Source: an uncultured Flavihumibacter sp.
GTDB taxonomy: Bacteria; Bacteroidota; Bacteroidia; Chitinophagales; Chitinophagaceae
Direction: 5' to 3'
NCBI GenBank assembly: GCA_902168105.1
Contig: CABHOY010000042.1
Location: forward strand, 48,387-112,386
DNA length: 64,000 bases
Shown here piece after piece: positions 1-11,200 of this stretch. The number at the start of each line of letters is the position of its first letter. The stretch's first letter is position 1. The position numbers and the translations under genes were made by a program. The notes beneath the pieces are model-generated. The model saw nothing but the letters and a program-made list of their open reading frames with translations. It made no database searches and was not told the DNA's origin.

Positions 1-144
1 GAAGCGGCGGGCTGCGTGACGGGTAGCGGCCGTTTGTCGTACTATTTCAGGCATACTGCGCAGGAAGTACTTTCCATTGCGCTGATAGCCGATGAGATCA
101 CCGAGTTTACCGGTAAAGGTTATAAGCGTGTTTTGGCGTGCCAT
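1..144 (-). CDS. Conserved small Bacteroidota protein, 5' part only
   Basis: Reading the minus strand from the ATG at 142-144 gives 48 uninterrupted codons to the window edge, so the gene continues off the left end. The start MARQNTLITFTGKLGDLIGY, then QRNGKYFLRSMPEIVRQT, resembles short Bacteroidota proteins that open with a basic residue, a beta strand ending in G-x-L/I-G-D/G and a Y-x-x-x-G-x-Y segment. These are commonly annotated hypothetical. No signal peptide or membrane segment is visible. It diverges from the large secreted gene at 359. I do not know its function. Confidence 0.6.
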   Translation of the reverse strand, partial: MARQNTLITFTGKLGDLIGYQRNGKYFLRSMPEIVRQTAATRHAARRF

Positions 145-252
145 TAAAGATAATTTTGAGTATATAAATTTAGCACAATTCAAGGTGTGTTTGGACTTGA
201 TTAGCAAGATATTATCCACAAATGCAGCGCATTGATGTGGAAAAACACGAAG

Positions 253-284
253 TTGATATTATTGTATTTTAATATCTATCTTTG
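253..284 (+). promoter_or_regulatory. Probable promoter of the large secreted protein gene
   Basis: TATCTTTG at 277-284 matches the Bacteroidota -7 consensus TAnnTTTG exactly. A TTG at 253-255 lies 21 nt upstream, near the usual -33 position. Transcription would start near 291, which excludes the in-frame TTG at 287 as start codon and favours the ATG at 359. Confidence 0.6.
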
Positions 285-358
285 TCTTGTGTAAACGTTC
301 ATCAGCAGAAATTTTAAAAAAGGGGACGACCTCCGACTATTTATACCCAAATACCTAT

Positions 359-3300
359 ATGCATTTACGTAGTAAATTGCCAGCTTTACGGCTATTGCTG
401 GCTACTCTTGCCTGTGTACTCTGTTTTAGCTTCCAGGCATCTTCACAGATGAGGAAAGTCTACAAAGACAGTGACGCCTCTGACATCAATAAACTGAGTT
501 TTTTGTCGCCATCCCAGGGTTATGTGGCCTTTGCCAACTGGCTGGGTTATACAGCTGACAGTGGGCGGACGTTCCTTAGGAAGGATGTTACGCTCAACAA
601 TGTTGACTTCAATAACTATTCGGTCAACGTTACTTTTGGCTTTAGTATTTCCGGTGTGAAAGCGCTGAGCAAAGATACCTTGTTACTGTATGGGCACTAT
701 GGCCTGGTAAGTGCTATCCTGTACTCGGTGAACGGGGGGAATAATTTCAAACTCGTCTTTCATGGCAATGCGTCATCTTCTTTAACTTATGGTTTCCAGG
801 ATATGGTTTTTGCCGGGAGCAGTGCAAAAGGGTTTGCCATTGACCAGGATAGGATCATGAGGACCACCGACAGGGGACGTAGCTGGTCGGTAGTATGGCC
901 GATCCCGGAAACTTATTATTCGAACCTGCAGGCCATAGACGCCAACAACTATATCGCTTTTGCAGACCTGGGCCTCACCAGCACCAGATTCCTCATGAGT
1001 ACTGATGGTGGTAGTACATGGGAACAGCGCCCGTTGCCAACCGGCGGCTTATACTATGCTTATTTTCTCACGTCTCAGAAGGGGTGGATACATCTTTCGT
1101 CTACCGAAGGCAGGCTGTTATATCATACTGCTGATGGCGGTAGGAACTGGACTAAAGTCAATACCAGGGAGACTTCCATTGACATAAAAAAAATGCAGTT
1201 TGTCGACGATAATACAGGATTTGCCATCACCGACGACTATGATGTTTATAAGACGAGTGACGGGGGGAGAACGTGGGAGAAGTTAACGCATGATAGTAAC
1301 TATTATTCTGATATGGATATGCATCTCGACCTGCAATGCCTCAACGCCACGCAACTGTGGGCAGGTGGTACGCGTGGATTCCTGGAAATGAGCAACAATG
1401 CCGGAGGGCCAACTATTCCGCAGGCTTATTTCTCTGTTGATACGACGGGAATGCATATAGACAATGTCGTTCACCTGAATAACTTAGGTAAGACGGCTTA
1501 TACCTATGAGTGGTTTGTTAACGGTTCATTTATAGTCAACAGTTATAACGCCACGTATGTGCACGATAAACGCCATACAACTGATACGATCAAGGTTGTG
1601 GCCCATAATGGCAACGTAAACGACACGACGGTGGAGTATGTCTACTTTCCATTTCCGCTTCTGATAGATTCCTTCTCGCCGGTCACCGCGAAGGCCGGTG
1701 ATGAGGTTACGATAAAGGGATCAAGATTTAACGGGGCTGACAGAGTTACCTTTGGTGGTCAGCCGGCAGCGTCATTCAGTGTATTGCGGGATGGAACGAT
1801 CCGTGCTGTACCGTCGGCGCAGGGGGCGTCAGGAAGCATCCTGGTACGGGGACCGAATGGTCTAGATTCGTTGGGGGGATTTACTTTCCTGCCTGCACCT
1901 GTTATCTATGATTTTACTCCTGATGTAGATACTGTGGGCAGTACGATCACCATATACGGCGCTCACTTCCTGACTACAACGGCCGTGAGCTTTGGTGGTG
2001 TACCGGCGACGAGTTTTACCATCGTATCGGATTCGGTGATCACAGCGGTAGTAGGTGAGGGAGAAACAGGGAAGATCAGCATTAAGAATACGGGTGGTCT
2101 TAGCATACCCGGTGTTGACGGATTAAAGGACTTTCATATAAAGGCTGTGATCAGGGACTTCTGGCCGAAGATCGGTACCACTGGTGAGATGGTTGAAATT
2201 ACCGGTACCGGGTTTGGCAGTACAAATTTTGTCGCCTTTGGCTCGGAGTATGTAAAATCGTTTGAAATAAACAGTACGACCAGTATCACTGCAATGGTCG
2301 GAGACGGCGGAACGGGTAAAGTGTCGGTGGTGACAAGGGGTGTTCTTGCTCAAAAGGATGGTTTTACCTTTGTGCAATGTCCTGCAATTACGGGCATGAC
2401 GCCGCTGTCAGGTCCTGTGGGTACGACGGTAACGATCACTGGTAATTACTTCAGCACCGATCCCGCTGAGAATATGGTACGTTTCGGACCGGTAAGAGCA
2501 GTAGTTACTGCTGCTACTGAGCATTCTCTGACGGTGACGGTACCGGCAGGTGCGACCTATGAGCCTGTTACGGTAGCACATGATGGTCTGACCAGTAACA
2601 GTGGCAAGGCATTCAACGTTACCTTCGACAATGGCGGTAGCATCACTGCGTCATCATTTGATCCGCGTGTAGATTTTACAATACCGGTAAGGATCACCTA
2701 TCACGAGTTTGGCGGGACTATGAGAAGCGGGGATATCGATGGGGATGGGAAAATAGATGTCATCATTGCAGATAATACAAGATTATATATCCTTAGAAAT
2801 ACGACCACAGGCGACAGCATTACGTTTGCGCCACCGCATGTGCTGGTGGACCTTCCCGGTGAAAGCGCCTGGCTAGCAGAAGTTCAGCTGGCAGATTTTA
2901 ACGGTGATGGTAAACTTGACCTGTTTTATCCGCCTGACTCCTGGAACTATATACTTATAAACAGATCGCAGCCGGGTAATTTTGCGTTCGATCCTCCTAA
3001 AATGATACGCGGATGGGGAATACTGGCTGATGTAGATGGTGATGGTAAACCAGACCTGGCGGGTTCCTGGGAAGTATACAGGAATTTGTCTAATCCGGAT
3101 ACATTCCGTTACGCATGGGAGCAGACGATAAACGTGCCTGGTCAGCTACGTGGGGTAGGTGATCTGGACGGTGATGGTAAACCGGAAATAATTGGTACCA
3201 GTGCTGACAGTGTAATCATCTGGAGGAATGTCAGTACAAAAGGCGAGATCAAATTTGAAAGGGTTGGGAGCTATTATTCTAATGGCGCAACGAATGTGGA

Positions 3301-6300
3301 CGTAGGTGATCTTGATAATGATGGTAAGAATGACTTTGTTGTTAGCAGTGGCGACGGCGCCTTCATTTCCTTTTTCAGGAATACCACTGATCCGGATATT
3401 GGAGCGCTGACATTCGAGGTGGAGCGGAACTACCGGCCCGGTGCAGTTCCCAGTGAGCTGGACCTTAGTGACGTAGATGGGGATAATAAATTAGACCTTG
3501 TGTACCTGAATATTTCGGGAGAACCGGATGCGCATATGAGCATCATGAAAAATCTCAGTACTCCGGGCAAGGTCCGGTTTTCTGATCGTGTTGCTTTTGA
3601 CAATGGCAGAATGTCTGCCAATCTCATTGTTGCTGATCTGAACGGTGATAGTAAACCGGATATTATGACGGCTGGTAACAAGGAAGGCATTATTTCTATT
3701 TACCGGAACCATGTTTCCACACAACCTTTCCTTTACGCATTCTCACCTTCTTCAGGTGTTAAGGGAACGACCGTACGTATCTCAGGACTACACTTAACGG
3801 GAGTCACTGCTGTGAAGTTTGGAGATGCTCCGGCGCTTTCATTTACAGTAGATAATGACAGTACCATTACGGCAATAGTGGGAGATGGCAGTACAGGTAA
3901 TGTTTCCGTTAGCAGTGCTGCGGGTATATCTACCGGAAATGAATTTATATATGGTGTTGTTCCGGTAATACATGCTGTGACACCAGCTACAGGTCCTGTG
4001 GGATCAAGTGTGGTGATCACAGGGGAGCATTTCAGTGAAGACGCGGCGGCTAACAGAGTATTGTTTGGTACTGTAAAAGCGAAAGTGTTATCGGCCAGTA
4101 CCACTTCACTAACGGTAGAAGTACCTACGGGCACGGACTATACGCCGGTTACCTTAACGACGGACCATCTTACAGCATACGCTGTATTACCGTTTGTTAC
4201 TACTTACGCGGTTACCAGCGATACGCTGTTTGCATTTAATGAAAAGACCGACCTGACTTACGGCTACATCCGGAAAATTGTAGACCTGAATAATGATAAC
4301 AAGCCGGAGATGATCGCTGAGAAGAAAGATAGTCTGATGATCGTTCCGAATAACAGCAGTCCGGATCAACTATCATTTGCGCCGCACAAGGCAATATATA
4401 CGTCTATTGTTCCCAGTTCAATCCTGAATGGAGATGTGGATGGAGATGGCCGGACTGACCTTGTTGTATTTAGCGGAAAAAACAAAGACTTCCAGGTACA
4501 CCTGAATACAGGCACGGGTAATGAGATCAGTTTCAAGACATATACCATTGTAACCAGCCAGATGCAACAGCCACCCGATGGCTCCGGAATGGCTATCGGA
4601 GATATAGACGGTGATGGTAAATCTGATATTGCCGTTAGCAGCTTCTATCCCGGTAATTTTTCTATTTACAGAAATATCAGTACGCCTGGTAATCCGGCAT
4701 TTGATATAAGGCAGGATTTTATTGTTCCTTACGGCGCTCAATCCATCTGGGTTAATGATATGGACGGGGATGGTGCCGGAGACGTTATTTTAATTAACGC
4801 CAGGACGATCGTCATATACAGGAACATCAGTTCGAAAGGCCGTATTGCCTTTGCCGAACCCAAAGAAATAATATATTCATTATACAATTCTCCGACCACT
4901 ATCCGCCTGGGAGATCTAAACGGTGATGGAAAGCCTGAAATCATGTCAGCTAGTGGTGGCGGCATTTGGGTCATAAACAACAACTGCACACCTGGCAAGC
5001 TTACTTTCGGAGAGCCGATCCTGTATAAGTTAAATGGGAGCTGCTGGGATGCATTTATGAGTGATCTGAACGGTGATGGCAAACCTGAATTGGTTGGTAT
5101 ACTGGATAGCTATTATTATAATACGAAGGGAATATCTGTATTAAGAAATACAAGTGTTCCCGGTGGGGCGATATCTTTTGCCGACCCGCGTATCCTGCCT
5201 GGTGGCGATAGTGCAGGCGTTGCGCTTGCAGGAGATATTAACGGCGATGGAAGACAGGACCTGATCGCATCCCTGACATGGGCAGATAAATCTGTGATCC
5301 TCCTCAATCAGTTGTCAGATACTGTTCAGAGAAGAGTGTGTGATAACGCACCTGCTACGTTGGTATCGAATCTGACTGGTCAGCATTATCAATGGCAGCA
5401 AACAGCTGGTAAGGGTTTTGTTAATATCAACGATAATGCGGGTTTCTCCGGTACAAACACTTCTACGCTTAAGCTGGCCCATATACCACGTAGCTGGCAG
5501 GGTTACCAGTTCCGTTGTGTAGTAGATGATAAATACAGCATCCGGTTTGCAATGCAGGTTGATGAAATAGTACACCCATCCGTAACAGTTCTTTCTGATA
5601 AGGATGTTGTTTGTATTGACCGTACTGTTAATTTCTATGCTTATCCTGAGAACGGTGGTACTGCGCCTAGATACAGATGGCTGATCAATGGCGTGCGTGT
5701 TGATACTACTAGTAGTAAGAGCAATCGCTTTAGTTCAACATGGTTGAAGAATAATGACCAGGTAAGTGTGATCATGCAAAGCAGCATTGCCTGTGCACAG
5801 CCGGACAGTGATACGAGTGAGCCTGTAGGAATTATTGTGAGGGACCTGAATCCGGACGTATTAGTTACAGACAGTAATTTCACTGTGATCAATTATAGTG
5901 AGGGTAATATTGAATGGCAATACTATACTAATTACTCCTGGCAAACTGCACCGCAACCGGCAGCAGGGCCTGTATATGTGCCGCAGTTTGATGGTAAGTA
6001 TCGTGTAGTGATAGAAGCGGACAGCTGTAAAGGGGTATCCAGGGAGATAACATTTAACCTGCCTGTTCCGGATAACGATAACGGAAGGCTGGACCTGCAC
6101 CTTTATCCTAACCCGGTTGGCAACATACTGACCATCGACAAAATGGATGTGACAGATAGATGGGAGAAGCTGTTTATCATGAGCCTTGATGGCAGCCAGG
6201 AATTAGGTACTTACGATGTATCAGGCCGCACAAAGATCAGTGTTAATGTAGCACAGCTACAGGGAGGTGTTTATCTTGCCGTAATCAAACGAAAGAAAGG

Positions 6301-6337
6301 CAAACCTGTTACGATCCGGTTTATGAAGATCGAGTAG
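359..6337 (+). CDS. Giant secreted Asp-box / IPT-TIG / FG-GAP repeat protein with T9SS sorting domain
   Basis: This protein of about 1992 residues starts at the ATG at 359. An in-frame TTG at 287 would place 24 hydrophilic residues before the signal peptide and lies upstream of the predicted transcript start. Residues 1-30 are a Sec signal peptide. Residues 30-400 carry YCF48/BNR-like Asp boxes such as TTDRGRSW, STDGGSTW and TSDGGRTW. Four IPT/TIG domains lie at about 430-780. Seven FG-GAP/VCBS loops (for example GDIDGDGKIDV, GDLDGDGKPEI) lie at about 790-1100. Two more IPT/TIG domains follow at 1124-1280, then seven further loops at 1305-1640, an Ig-like stretch at 1660-1840, and a type IX secretion tail starting LYPNPVGN at about 1914. 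The D-x-D-G-D-G loops should bind calcium. It is probably a surface-exposed or released protein, possibly adhesive; no catalytic domain is evident. Confidence 0.9.
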   Translation: MHLRSKLPALRLLLATLACVLCFSFQASSQMRKVYKDSDASDINKLSFLSPSQGYVAFANWLGYTADSGRTFLRKDVTLNNVDFNNYSVNVTFGFSISGVKALSKDTLLLYGHYGLVSAILYSVNGGNNFKLVFHGNASSSLTYGFQDMVFAGSSAKGFAIDQDRIMRTTDRGRSWSVVWPIPETYYSNLQAIDANNYIAFADLGLTSTRFLMSTDGGSTWEQRPLPTGGLYYAYFLTSQKGWIHLSSTEGRLLYHTADGGRNWTKVNTRETSIDIKKMQFVDDNTGFAITDDYDVYKTSDGGRTWEKLTHDSNYYSDMDMHLDLQCLNATQLWAGGTRGFLEMSNNAGGPTIPQAYFSVDTTGMHIDNVVHLNNLGKTAYTYEWFVNGSFIVNSYNATYVHDKRHTTDTIKVVAHNGNVNDTTVEYVYFPFPLLIDSFSPVTAKAGDEVTIKGSRFNGADRVTFGGQPAASFSVLRDGTIRAVPSAQGASGSILVRGPNGLDSLGGFTFLPAPVIYDFTPDVDTVGSTITIYGAHFLTTTAVSFGGVPATSFTIVSDSVITAVVGEGETGKISIKNTGGLSIPGVDGLKDFHIKAVIRDFWPKIGTTGEMVEITGTGFGSTNFVAFGSEYVKSFEINSTTSITAMVGDGGTGKVSVVTRGVLAQKDGFTFVQCPAITGMTPLSGPVGTTVTITGNYFSTDPAENMVRFGPVRAVVTAATEHSLTVTVPAGATYEPVTVAHDGLTSNSGKAFNVTFDNGGSITASSFDPRVDFTIPVRITYHEFGGTMRSGDIDGDGKIDVIIADNTRLYILRNTTTGDSITFAPPHVLVDLPGESAWLAEVQLADFNGDGKLDLFYPPDSWNYILINRSQPGNFAFDPPKMIRGWGILADVDGDGKPDLAGSWEVYRNLSNPDTFRYAWEQTINVPGQLRGVGDLDGDGKPEIIGTSADSVIIWRNVSTKGEIKFERVGSYYSNGATNVDVGDLDNDGKNDFVVSSGDGAFISFFRNTTDPDIGALTFEVERNYRPGAVPSELDLSDVDGDNKLDLVYLNISGEPDAHMSIMKNLSTPGKVRFSDRVAFDNGRMSANLIVADLNGDSKPDIMTAGNKEGIISIYRNHVSTQPFLYAFSPSSGVKGTTVRISGLHLTGVTAVKFGDAPALSFTVDNDSTITAIVGDGSTGNVSVSSAAGISTGNEFIYGVVPVIHAVTPATGPVGSSVVITGEHFSEDAAANRVLFGTVKAKVLSASTTSLTVEVPTGTDYTPVTLTTDHLTAYAVLPFVTTYAVTSDTLFAFNEKTDLTYGYIRKIVDLNNDNKPEMIAEKKDSLMIVPNNSSPDQLSFAPHKAIYTSIVPSSILNGDVDGDGRTDLVVFSGKNKDFQVHLNTGTGNEISFKTYTIVTSQMQQPPDGSGMAIGDIDGDGKSDIAVSSFYPGNFSIYRNISTPGNPAFDIRQDFIVPYGAQSIWVNDMDGDGAGDVILINARTIVIYRNISSKGRIAFAEPKEIIYSLYNSPTTIRLGDLNGDGKPEIMSASGGGIWVINNNCTPGKLTFGEPILYKLNGSCWDAFMSDLNGDGKPELVGILDSYYYNTKGISVLRNTSVPGGAISFADPRILPGGDSAGVALAGDINGDGRQDLIASLTWADKSVILLNQLSDTVQRRVCDNAPATLVSNLTGQHYQWQQTAGKGFVNINDNAGFSGTNTSTLKLAHIPRSWQGYQFRCVVDDKYSIRFAMQVDEIVHPSVTVLSDKDVVCIDRTVNFYAYPENGGTAPRYRWLINGVRVDTTSSKSNRFSSTWLKNNDQVSVIMQSSIACAQPDSDTSEPVGIIVRDLNPDVLVTDSNFTVINYSEGNIEWQYYTNYSWQTAPQPAAGPVYVPQFDGKYRVVIEADSCKGVSREITFNLPVPDNDNGRLDLHLYPNPVGNILTIDKMDVTDRWEKLFIMSLDGSQELGTYDVSGRTKISVNVAQLQGGVYLAVIKRKKGKPVTIRFMKIE

Positions 6338-6359
6338 TTTATTCTATTGCTATAAAAAC

Positions 6360-6398
6360 AGAAGCCGTCTCAGTGATAATGAGGCGGCTTCTGCTTTT
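6360..6398. terminator. Bidirectional terminator between convergent genes
   Basis: A 13-bp stem (6360-6372 with 6380-6392, one G-U pair) encloses a 7-nt loop and is followed by GCTTTTAA. On the minus strand it is preceded by an A-rich tract that becomes a U-rich tail. It sits between the stop at 6337 and the susD stop at 6413 and can serve both genes. Confidence 0.8.
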
Positions 6399-6412
6399 AA
6401 TAGAGATATGTT

Positions 6413-8194
6413 TTAGTACCCCGGATTCTGCACTACCCGTGGGTTACGGTCTATCACATCCTGTGGTATCGGGTTCAGATACATCTTCGGCACGAATACA
6501 TGCGGATGGTTCAATAGAACAGCTTCATATTGCCATACGCCGCTGTTATTTTCCGGTATGGTGTTAGAGATCTTCATGCCATGTCTGTCATGGATCAGCA
6601 ACTGTTCTGCTGTTTTCCAGCGGATGAGGTCATAGAAGCGTTTGTTCTCGAAACATAGTTCCACGCGCCGTTCATGGTGAATGGCGTCACGCATTGCTTC
6701 CTGGCTGAGAGCTGCCGGCAGGTTGGGAAGACCTGCCCTTGCGCGCAACTTGTTCATCGCTTCGTATACTGTTGCATCAGGCCCTACTGCTTCATTCTGC
6801 GCTTCTGCATATCCGAGCAGGATCTCTGCATAACGGTAGTAAATGAAATTCGCTCCGCTGATAGTACCTCCGCCTGGGCGCACAAGCGGGTTCAGTCTTT
6901 TCTTAAAATAGTATCCTGTATTGCTTACATCGTCCGTACCGAAATCGATCTGATTTTTGGATGGACGTACTCTGTCGATACGGGTGTAAATAGTGTCCTG
7001 CCTGTCCATCCAGTTCATCTTATATGGTGCGCCATCATACACTATCCACTGATAGAACCTGGGTTCCCTGCCAACGTAAGGGTTTTGAGGGTTGTAACCG
7101 GAGGTAGGGTCCTGGATGCTTTTGCCATTGGCCATCTGGAACTGGTCGACCAGTTCCTGGGTGGGGTTGTAATTGCCCCAGGTGTAGTAGGCGCCATTGA
7201 TCCATACGGGACCGCCATATTGTTCAAAAGAAGATCCCATGGTAACAGCCACGACCTGCCGGTCCCACAGTACTTCACTGTTGTATTCATTCGATTCATA
7301 CCATAACGATGAGAGGTCGGTGAACAGGCCGAAAGGATGACCATTTCCGTATTGATCGATGAACTTTTTAAGAGTGGTTGCAGCAGCAGTCCACCGGTTC
7401 GCATCGAAGTTATTGAAGCCTGCTACACGATGAGGGTCGGCGCCTGCAGCAGGTTGTGCTGCATTGAATGCGGGACTGGCGGCATATAACTGTAACCAGC
7501 CTTTTAAGGCCAATGCAGCGCCTAATGTGGCACGTCCGGCATCAGCATCTCCCGGATTGTATTTAACGGCTAATTTAGCGTTTAGGATCACCGTATCAAG
7601 ATCGCCTGTGATGAAGTCGAGGGTTTCTCCAAATGTGCTACGGGGATAATACAGCTGGCTGCTGTCGCCGTTACTGCGGTCAGGAACGCCGGTCATGATG
7701 GGTAATCCTCCGAGATGCATCCATAACTCACTGTAGAAGAAAGCGCGCAGGAAGCGCACTTCGTCCAGGCGTTTTTCTCTCCATGTGTCTGAGAAGTTAG
7801 TTGCATAAGCCTGCACTTTCGCCATGAAGGTGTTACACTTCCTTACGGCTGTAAAAGTAGCGGGCCAGTTGGTAAGATCGCCCGAGCCGGTGATACCTCC
7901 CCATACTGTATAGTCTGTGCCAGCAGGTGATACGATGCCTTGTTTCCAGTTATAGGAGGTGTAGTAGAAGCCAGCATCATTATCATCAGTAAAATTATCC
8001 AGGTTCTCCGGTTGATTCCAGTAATTTGGCAGACTGCCATAGATGTCATTGAGGAAGATATCTGCATTTCCTTCGGACGACCACTGCAATTCGTCGGTCA
8101 GTTGCGTTTTATCTGTATTCTCCAGGAAATCCTTTTTACAGGAGGCAGAGGATATTAGTGCTACGAGCAGTGTGAAATATATTAGACGTTTCAT
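6413..8194 (-). CDS. SusD/RagB-family nutrient-binding outer membrane lipoprotein
   Basis: The product has 593 residues. The signal peptide MKRLIYFTLLVALISSASC ends in a lipobox with Cys20 as lipidation site. The SusD order is visible: N-terminal FLENTDKTQLTDELQWSS, TPR-like helices around residues 110-240 (the VRFLRAFFYSELW segment is a family hallmark), and a C-terminal SusD domain with YYRYAEILLGYAEAQNEAVG and RRVELCFENKRFYDLIRWK. The length is typical. It lies 22 bp after the susC stop and is surely cotranscribed with it. It should cap the SusC barrel and bind an oligosaccharide. No hydrolase accompanies this pair, so the ligand cannot be inferred. Confidence 0.95.
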   Translation of the reverse strand: MKRLIYFTLLVALISSASCKKDFLENTDKTQLTDELQWSSEGNADIFLNDIYGSLPNYWNQPENLDNFTDDNDAGFYYTSYNWKQGIVSPAGTDYTVWGGITGSGDLTNWPATFTAVRKCNTFMAKVQAYATNFSDTWREKRLDEVRFLRAFFYSELWMHLGGLPIMTGVPDRSNGDSSQLYYPRSTFGETLDFITGDLDTVILNAKLAVKYNPGDADAGRATLGAALALKGWLQLYAASPAFNAAQPAAGADPHRVAGFNNFDANRWTAAATTLKKFIDQYGNGHPFGLFTDLSSLWYESNEYNSEVLWDRQVVAVTMGSSFEQYGGPVWINGAYYTWGNYNPTQELVDQFQMANGKSIQDPTSGYNPQNPYVGREPRFYQWIVYDGAPYKMNWMDRQDTIYTRIDRVRPSKNQIDFGTDDVSNTGYYFKKRLNPLVRPGGGTISGANFIYYRYAEILLGYAEAQNEAVGPDATVYEAMNKLRARAGLPNLPAALSQEAMRDAIHHERRVELCFENKRFYDLIRWKTAEQLLIHDRHGMKISNTIPENNSGVWQYEAVLLNHPHVFVPKMYLNPIPQDVIDRNPRVVQNPGY

Positions 8195-8216
8195 AGTAGA
8201 TCCAGTTAAGCGTGAA

Positions 8217-11200
8217 CTAAAAGGTTACATTCAATCCCATTACATAGACTTTCTGATTAGGATAAGCCACTTCACCATCTGTGTAACCCACTTCAGGGTC
8301 CATGAAATTCATTTTACTGATGGTAAACATATTCTGTCCTGATACATAGACACGCACGGCCTGCATCTTCCAGCGCTGCAGCAAATGTGAAGGCAACGTA
8401 TAACCCAGTACTGCTGTTTTGAGGCGGAGAAGGCCTGTGCTGGCTATCCAGAAATCTGAAGTCTGGGTATTGTTAGCATAAGGGGATTGATTGGCCCGTG
8501 GGTACTTCGCGTCCTGATTATCAGGCGTCCAGCGGTTGTTGTAGTATTCGTAAGCAGAGTTACTATTGTTGTTGTTGAACGGGATGGTCTGGAAACCTGC
8601 GATGTTAAAGCCGGACAGTGAAGAACCCTGGAAGAAGAGGCTGAGATCGAGTCCTTTCCATGATGCAGTTGGTGTAAAACCATAGGTGATCAGTGGGTAT
8701 GTCGGATAACCGATACGGGTTTCATCATTGGCATCTATTTTACCATCGGGTTTTCCATCAGGACCACTGAGGTCGGCATACCTGATATCGCCGGGATGGA
8801 GGTTACCGAACTGTATCACGTTATAACCGTCTGCGGGATTGATGATGCCGTCATTGTTCTTGTCGTCTGCCGTAGTGAAAAGTCCCTCTGCATGATAGCC
8901 GAATGGCGTACCTAAAGCCCGGCCGGTCCTGCTTCTGTTAGGATTGTTACGGGTAGCGGACGTTTCGAAGATCTGCAACATTTTGTTACGCGCATAACTG
9001 AAGTTGCCATTCAGGCCTATACGAAGTCCGTTAGCAAATTGGTGTGTTGTACCGGCTGTGATCTCTATACCCTGGTTTTCCATGATGCCTTCGTTCTCGT
9101 CGGACAGGCTAAGACCATATTCTATCGGTACTGTTACGGAAGGGGGAAGGAGCATACCGGTCCTTCTTTCGCGGAAGTAGTCTACTTCAAGGTCCAGCAG
9201 TCCGTTCCATAAGGAGGCTTCGAAGCCGATATCTGTTTTGGTAGAGATCTCCCAGGTGATGTTCCGGTTGGCTTCACGCGGTACGAAAGATCCCTGCACC
9301 ATAGTACCATTGCCCCAGGCGTAGGCGTTACCATAGAGGGAATATCCCTGTAGGTACTGGAAGGAAGTACCGGCAAGGCTACCTGACTTACCCCATGAGC
9401 CTCTCAGCTTGAGATAATTGACGAACGGCAGGCGGTGCATGAAGTTTTCTCCTGAGATCACCCAGCCAAGCGATACTGCGGGGAAGTAGCCCCAACGTTT
9501 GCCTGGTGCGAAATAATAGTGCCCGTCATAACGGCCGGATGCTTCTACCAGGTATTTATTGGCGTAACTGTAACCAACGCGGTATACGAAGCCGATCTGG
9601 CTTCCGGTGGAGGAGGAGCCGGTGTTGTCGAAGTCGTTCTTATTGGAACTACCCATACTGAGCTCGTCGATGTTCACACCGAAGTTGTTCCTGCGGGCGG
9701 AAAAGGCGCTGGAGTCGCTATCGCGTGCTTCGGCCACTACCAGACCGGTGATATCATGTTTGCCGAAGGTGCGTTTATAATTCAGGTATCCCTGGTAGGT
9801 GTATGTGCGTTGTTGTGCATATTCCTGGTTCAGCCATGTAAAGGAGGCCGCATTACCTTCAGATGTGGAGATCTGCCTGGTGTAACTATAAGGAGTGGTA
9901 GACAGATCCTGCGAATAGAAATAGAACGGTGTATGCCATCCTTTACGGGTCGTTTGCATCGGGTCAAAGCTGAAGGTCCCTTTGAGGCTTAAACCTGGTA
10001 TAAAGGGCAATTCCTGATTAACAGCGATGGTGGACAGCATCGTACTTTTGTTGTCGCGCTGATATCCTGCATTCAGGATACCGATGGGGGAGTTGCCGGC
10101 AAATTCGCCCCAGAGACCGTTGCTATAGCGCAGGTTAGCGGTGGGGACAAATTTATAACCACTACGGAAAAGTATGCTGACAGTTGTGGCGGCATCTACA
10201 GAACGTGTTTGCTGTTGTGCGCCGATCAGTGAAACATTTATAGTCGTTGTTTTAGTAGCCTGTACGTCCAGGTTGATGGCATAATCATAACGTTGATATT
10301 TCACGGGATCGAACATGCCGGACTGGTTCAGATAACCCAGAGAAACGAAATATTTCATGGTTTGTGAGCCACCTGTCAGTTGCAGTGCGTAGTTCTGCAT
10401 AGGCGCGTGCATGCGTACGAGATCTTTTGTATTACTGATCGGATACCTGTCGGGATCTTCTGCATTCAGCTTCTGATAGTCGTCGATCAACGTCTGGGCG
10501 TAAGGCAGTTGTGTACCGTTAGGGTTCTCGTTCAGGTAAGCTTCATTGTGCAGGCGCATATAATCCTGTGCATTCAGCATGTCAGGATAATAGGTGGGAG
10601 ACTGATAACCATAGTAGGCATTCAACGACAACTGCGGAGGGCCGCTTACTCCTTTTTTTGTGGTGATGAGCAGTACGCCGTTAGCGCCACCCAAACCGTA
10701 GGGCGCTACAGCTGCAGCGTCTTTCAGCACTGTTACGGAAGCAATGGAGCTGGCGGGTATTTCATTGATATTATTACGGATAATACCATCTACCACGATC
10801 AGTGCACCATTATTGCCGGTGGTAGCGATACCTCGGATATGGATATCCGGGTTGTCGGCTCCCGGCTGACCGCCATTGGGGCGCATACTTACACCGGCTA
10901 CTCTACCAGCCAGTGAGTTGGAGATATTAGGTACGGTTGATTTAGCGAGTTCCTTACCACCCACTGATGATATAGCTGCAGTGGAAGATACTTTTTTCTG
11001 TGTACCATATCCGATCACCAATACTTCATTTAATCCGCTGGCGCTTTCTGTTAATGTGATCTCTATAGTGCTGCGGCCTGCGAGGGCAATTTCCTGCGAC
11101 TGGTATCCCATGTAACTGATCTCCAGTATGGCTTTGCCGGGATCCGGCACCTGCAGCTGGAATGTACCGTCCTCTCTGGATACGGTACCGGTATTACCAC

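Noticed and set aside
287..358. TTG-initiated N-terminal extension of the large secreted protein
   Set aside because: It would hide the signal peptide, and the predicted transcript starts near 291, so the ATG at 359 is preferred.
6674..7306. 210-codon plus-strand frame opposite susD
   Set aside because: It lies fully antisense to a strongly conserved SusD and shows no domain; a shadow frame.
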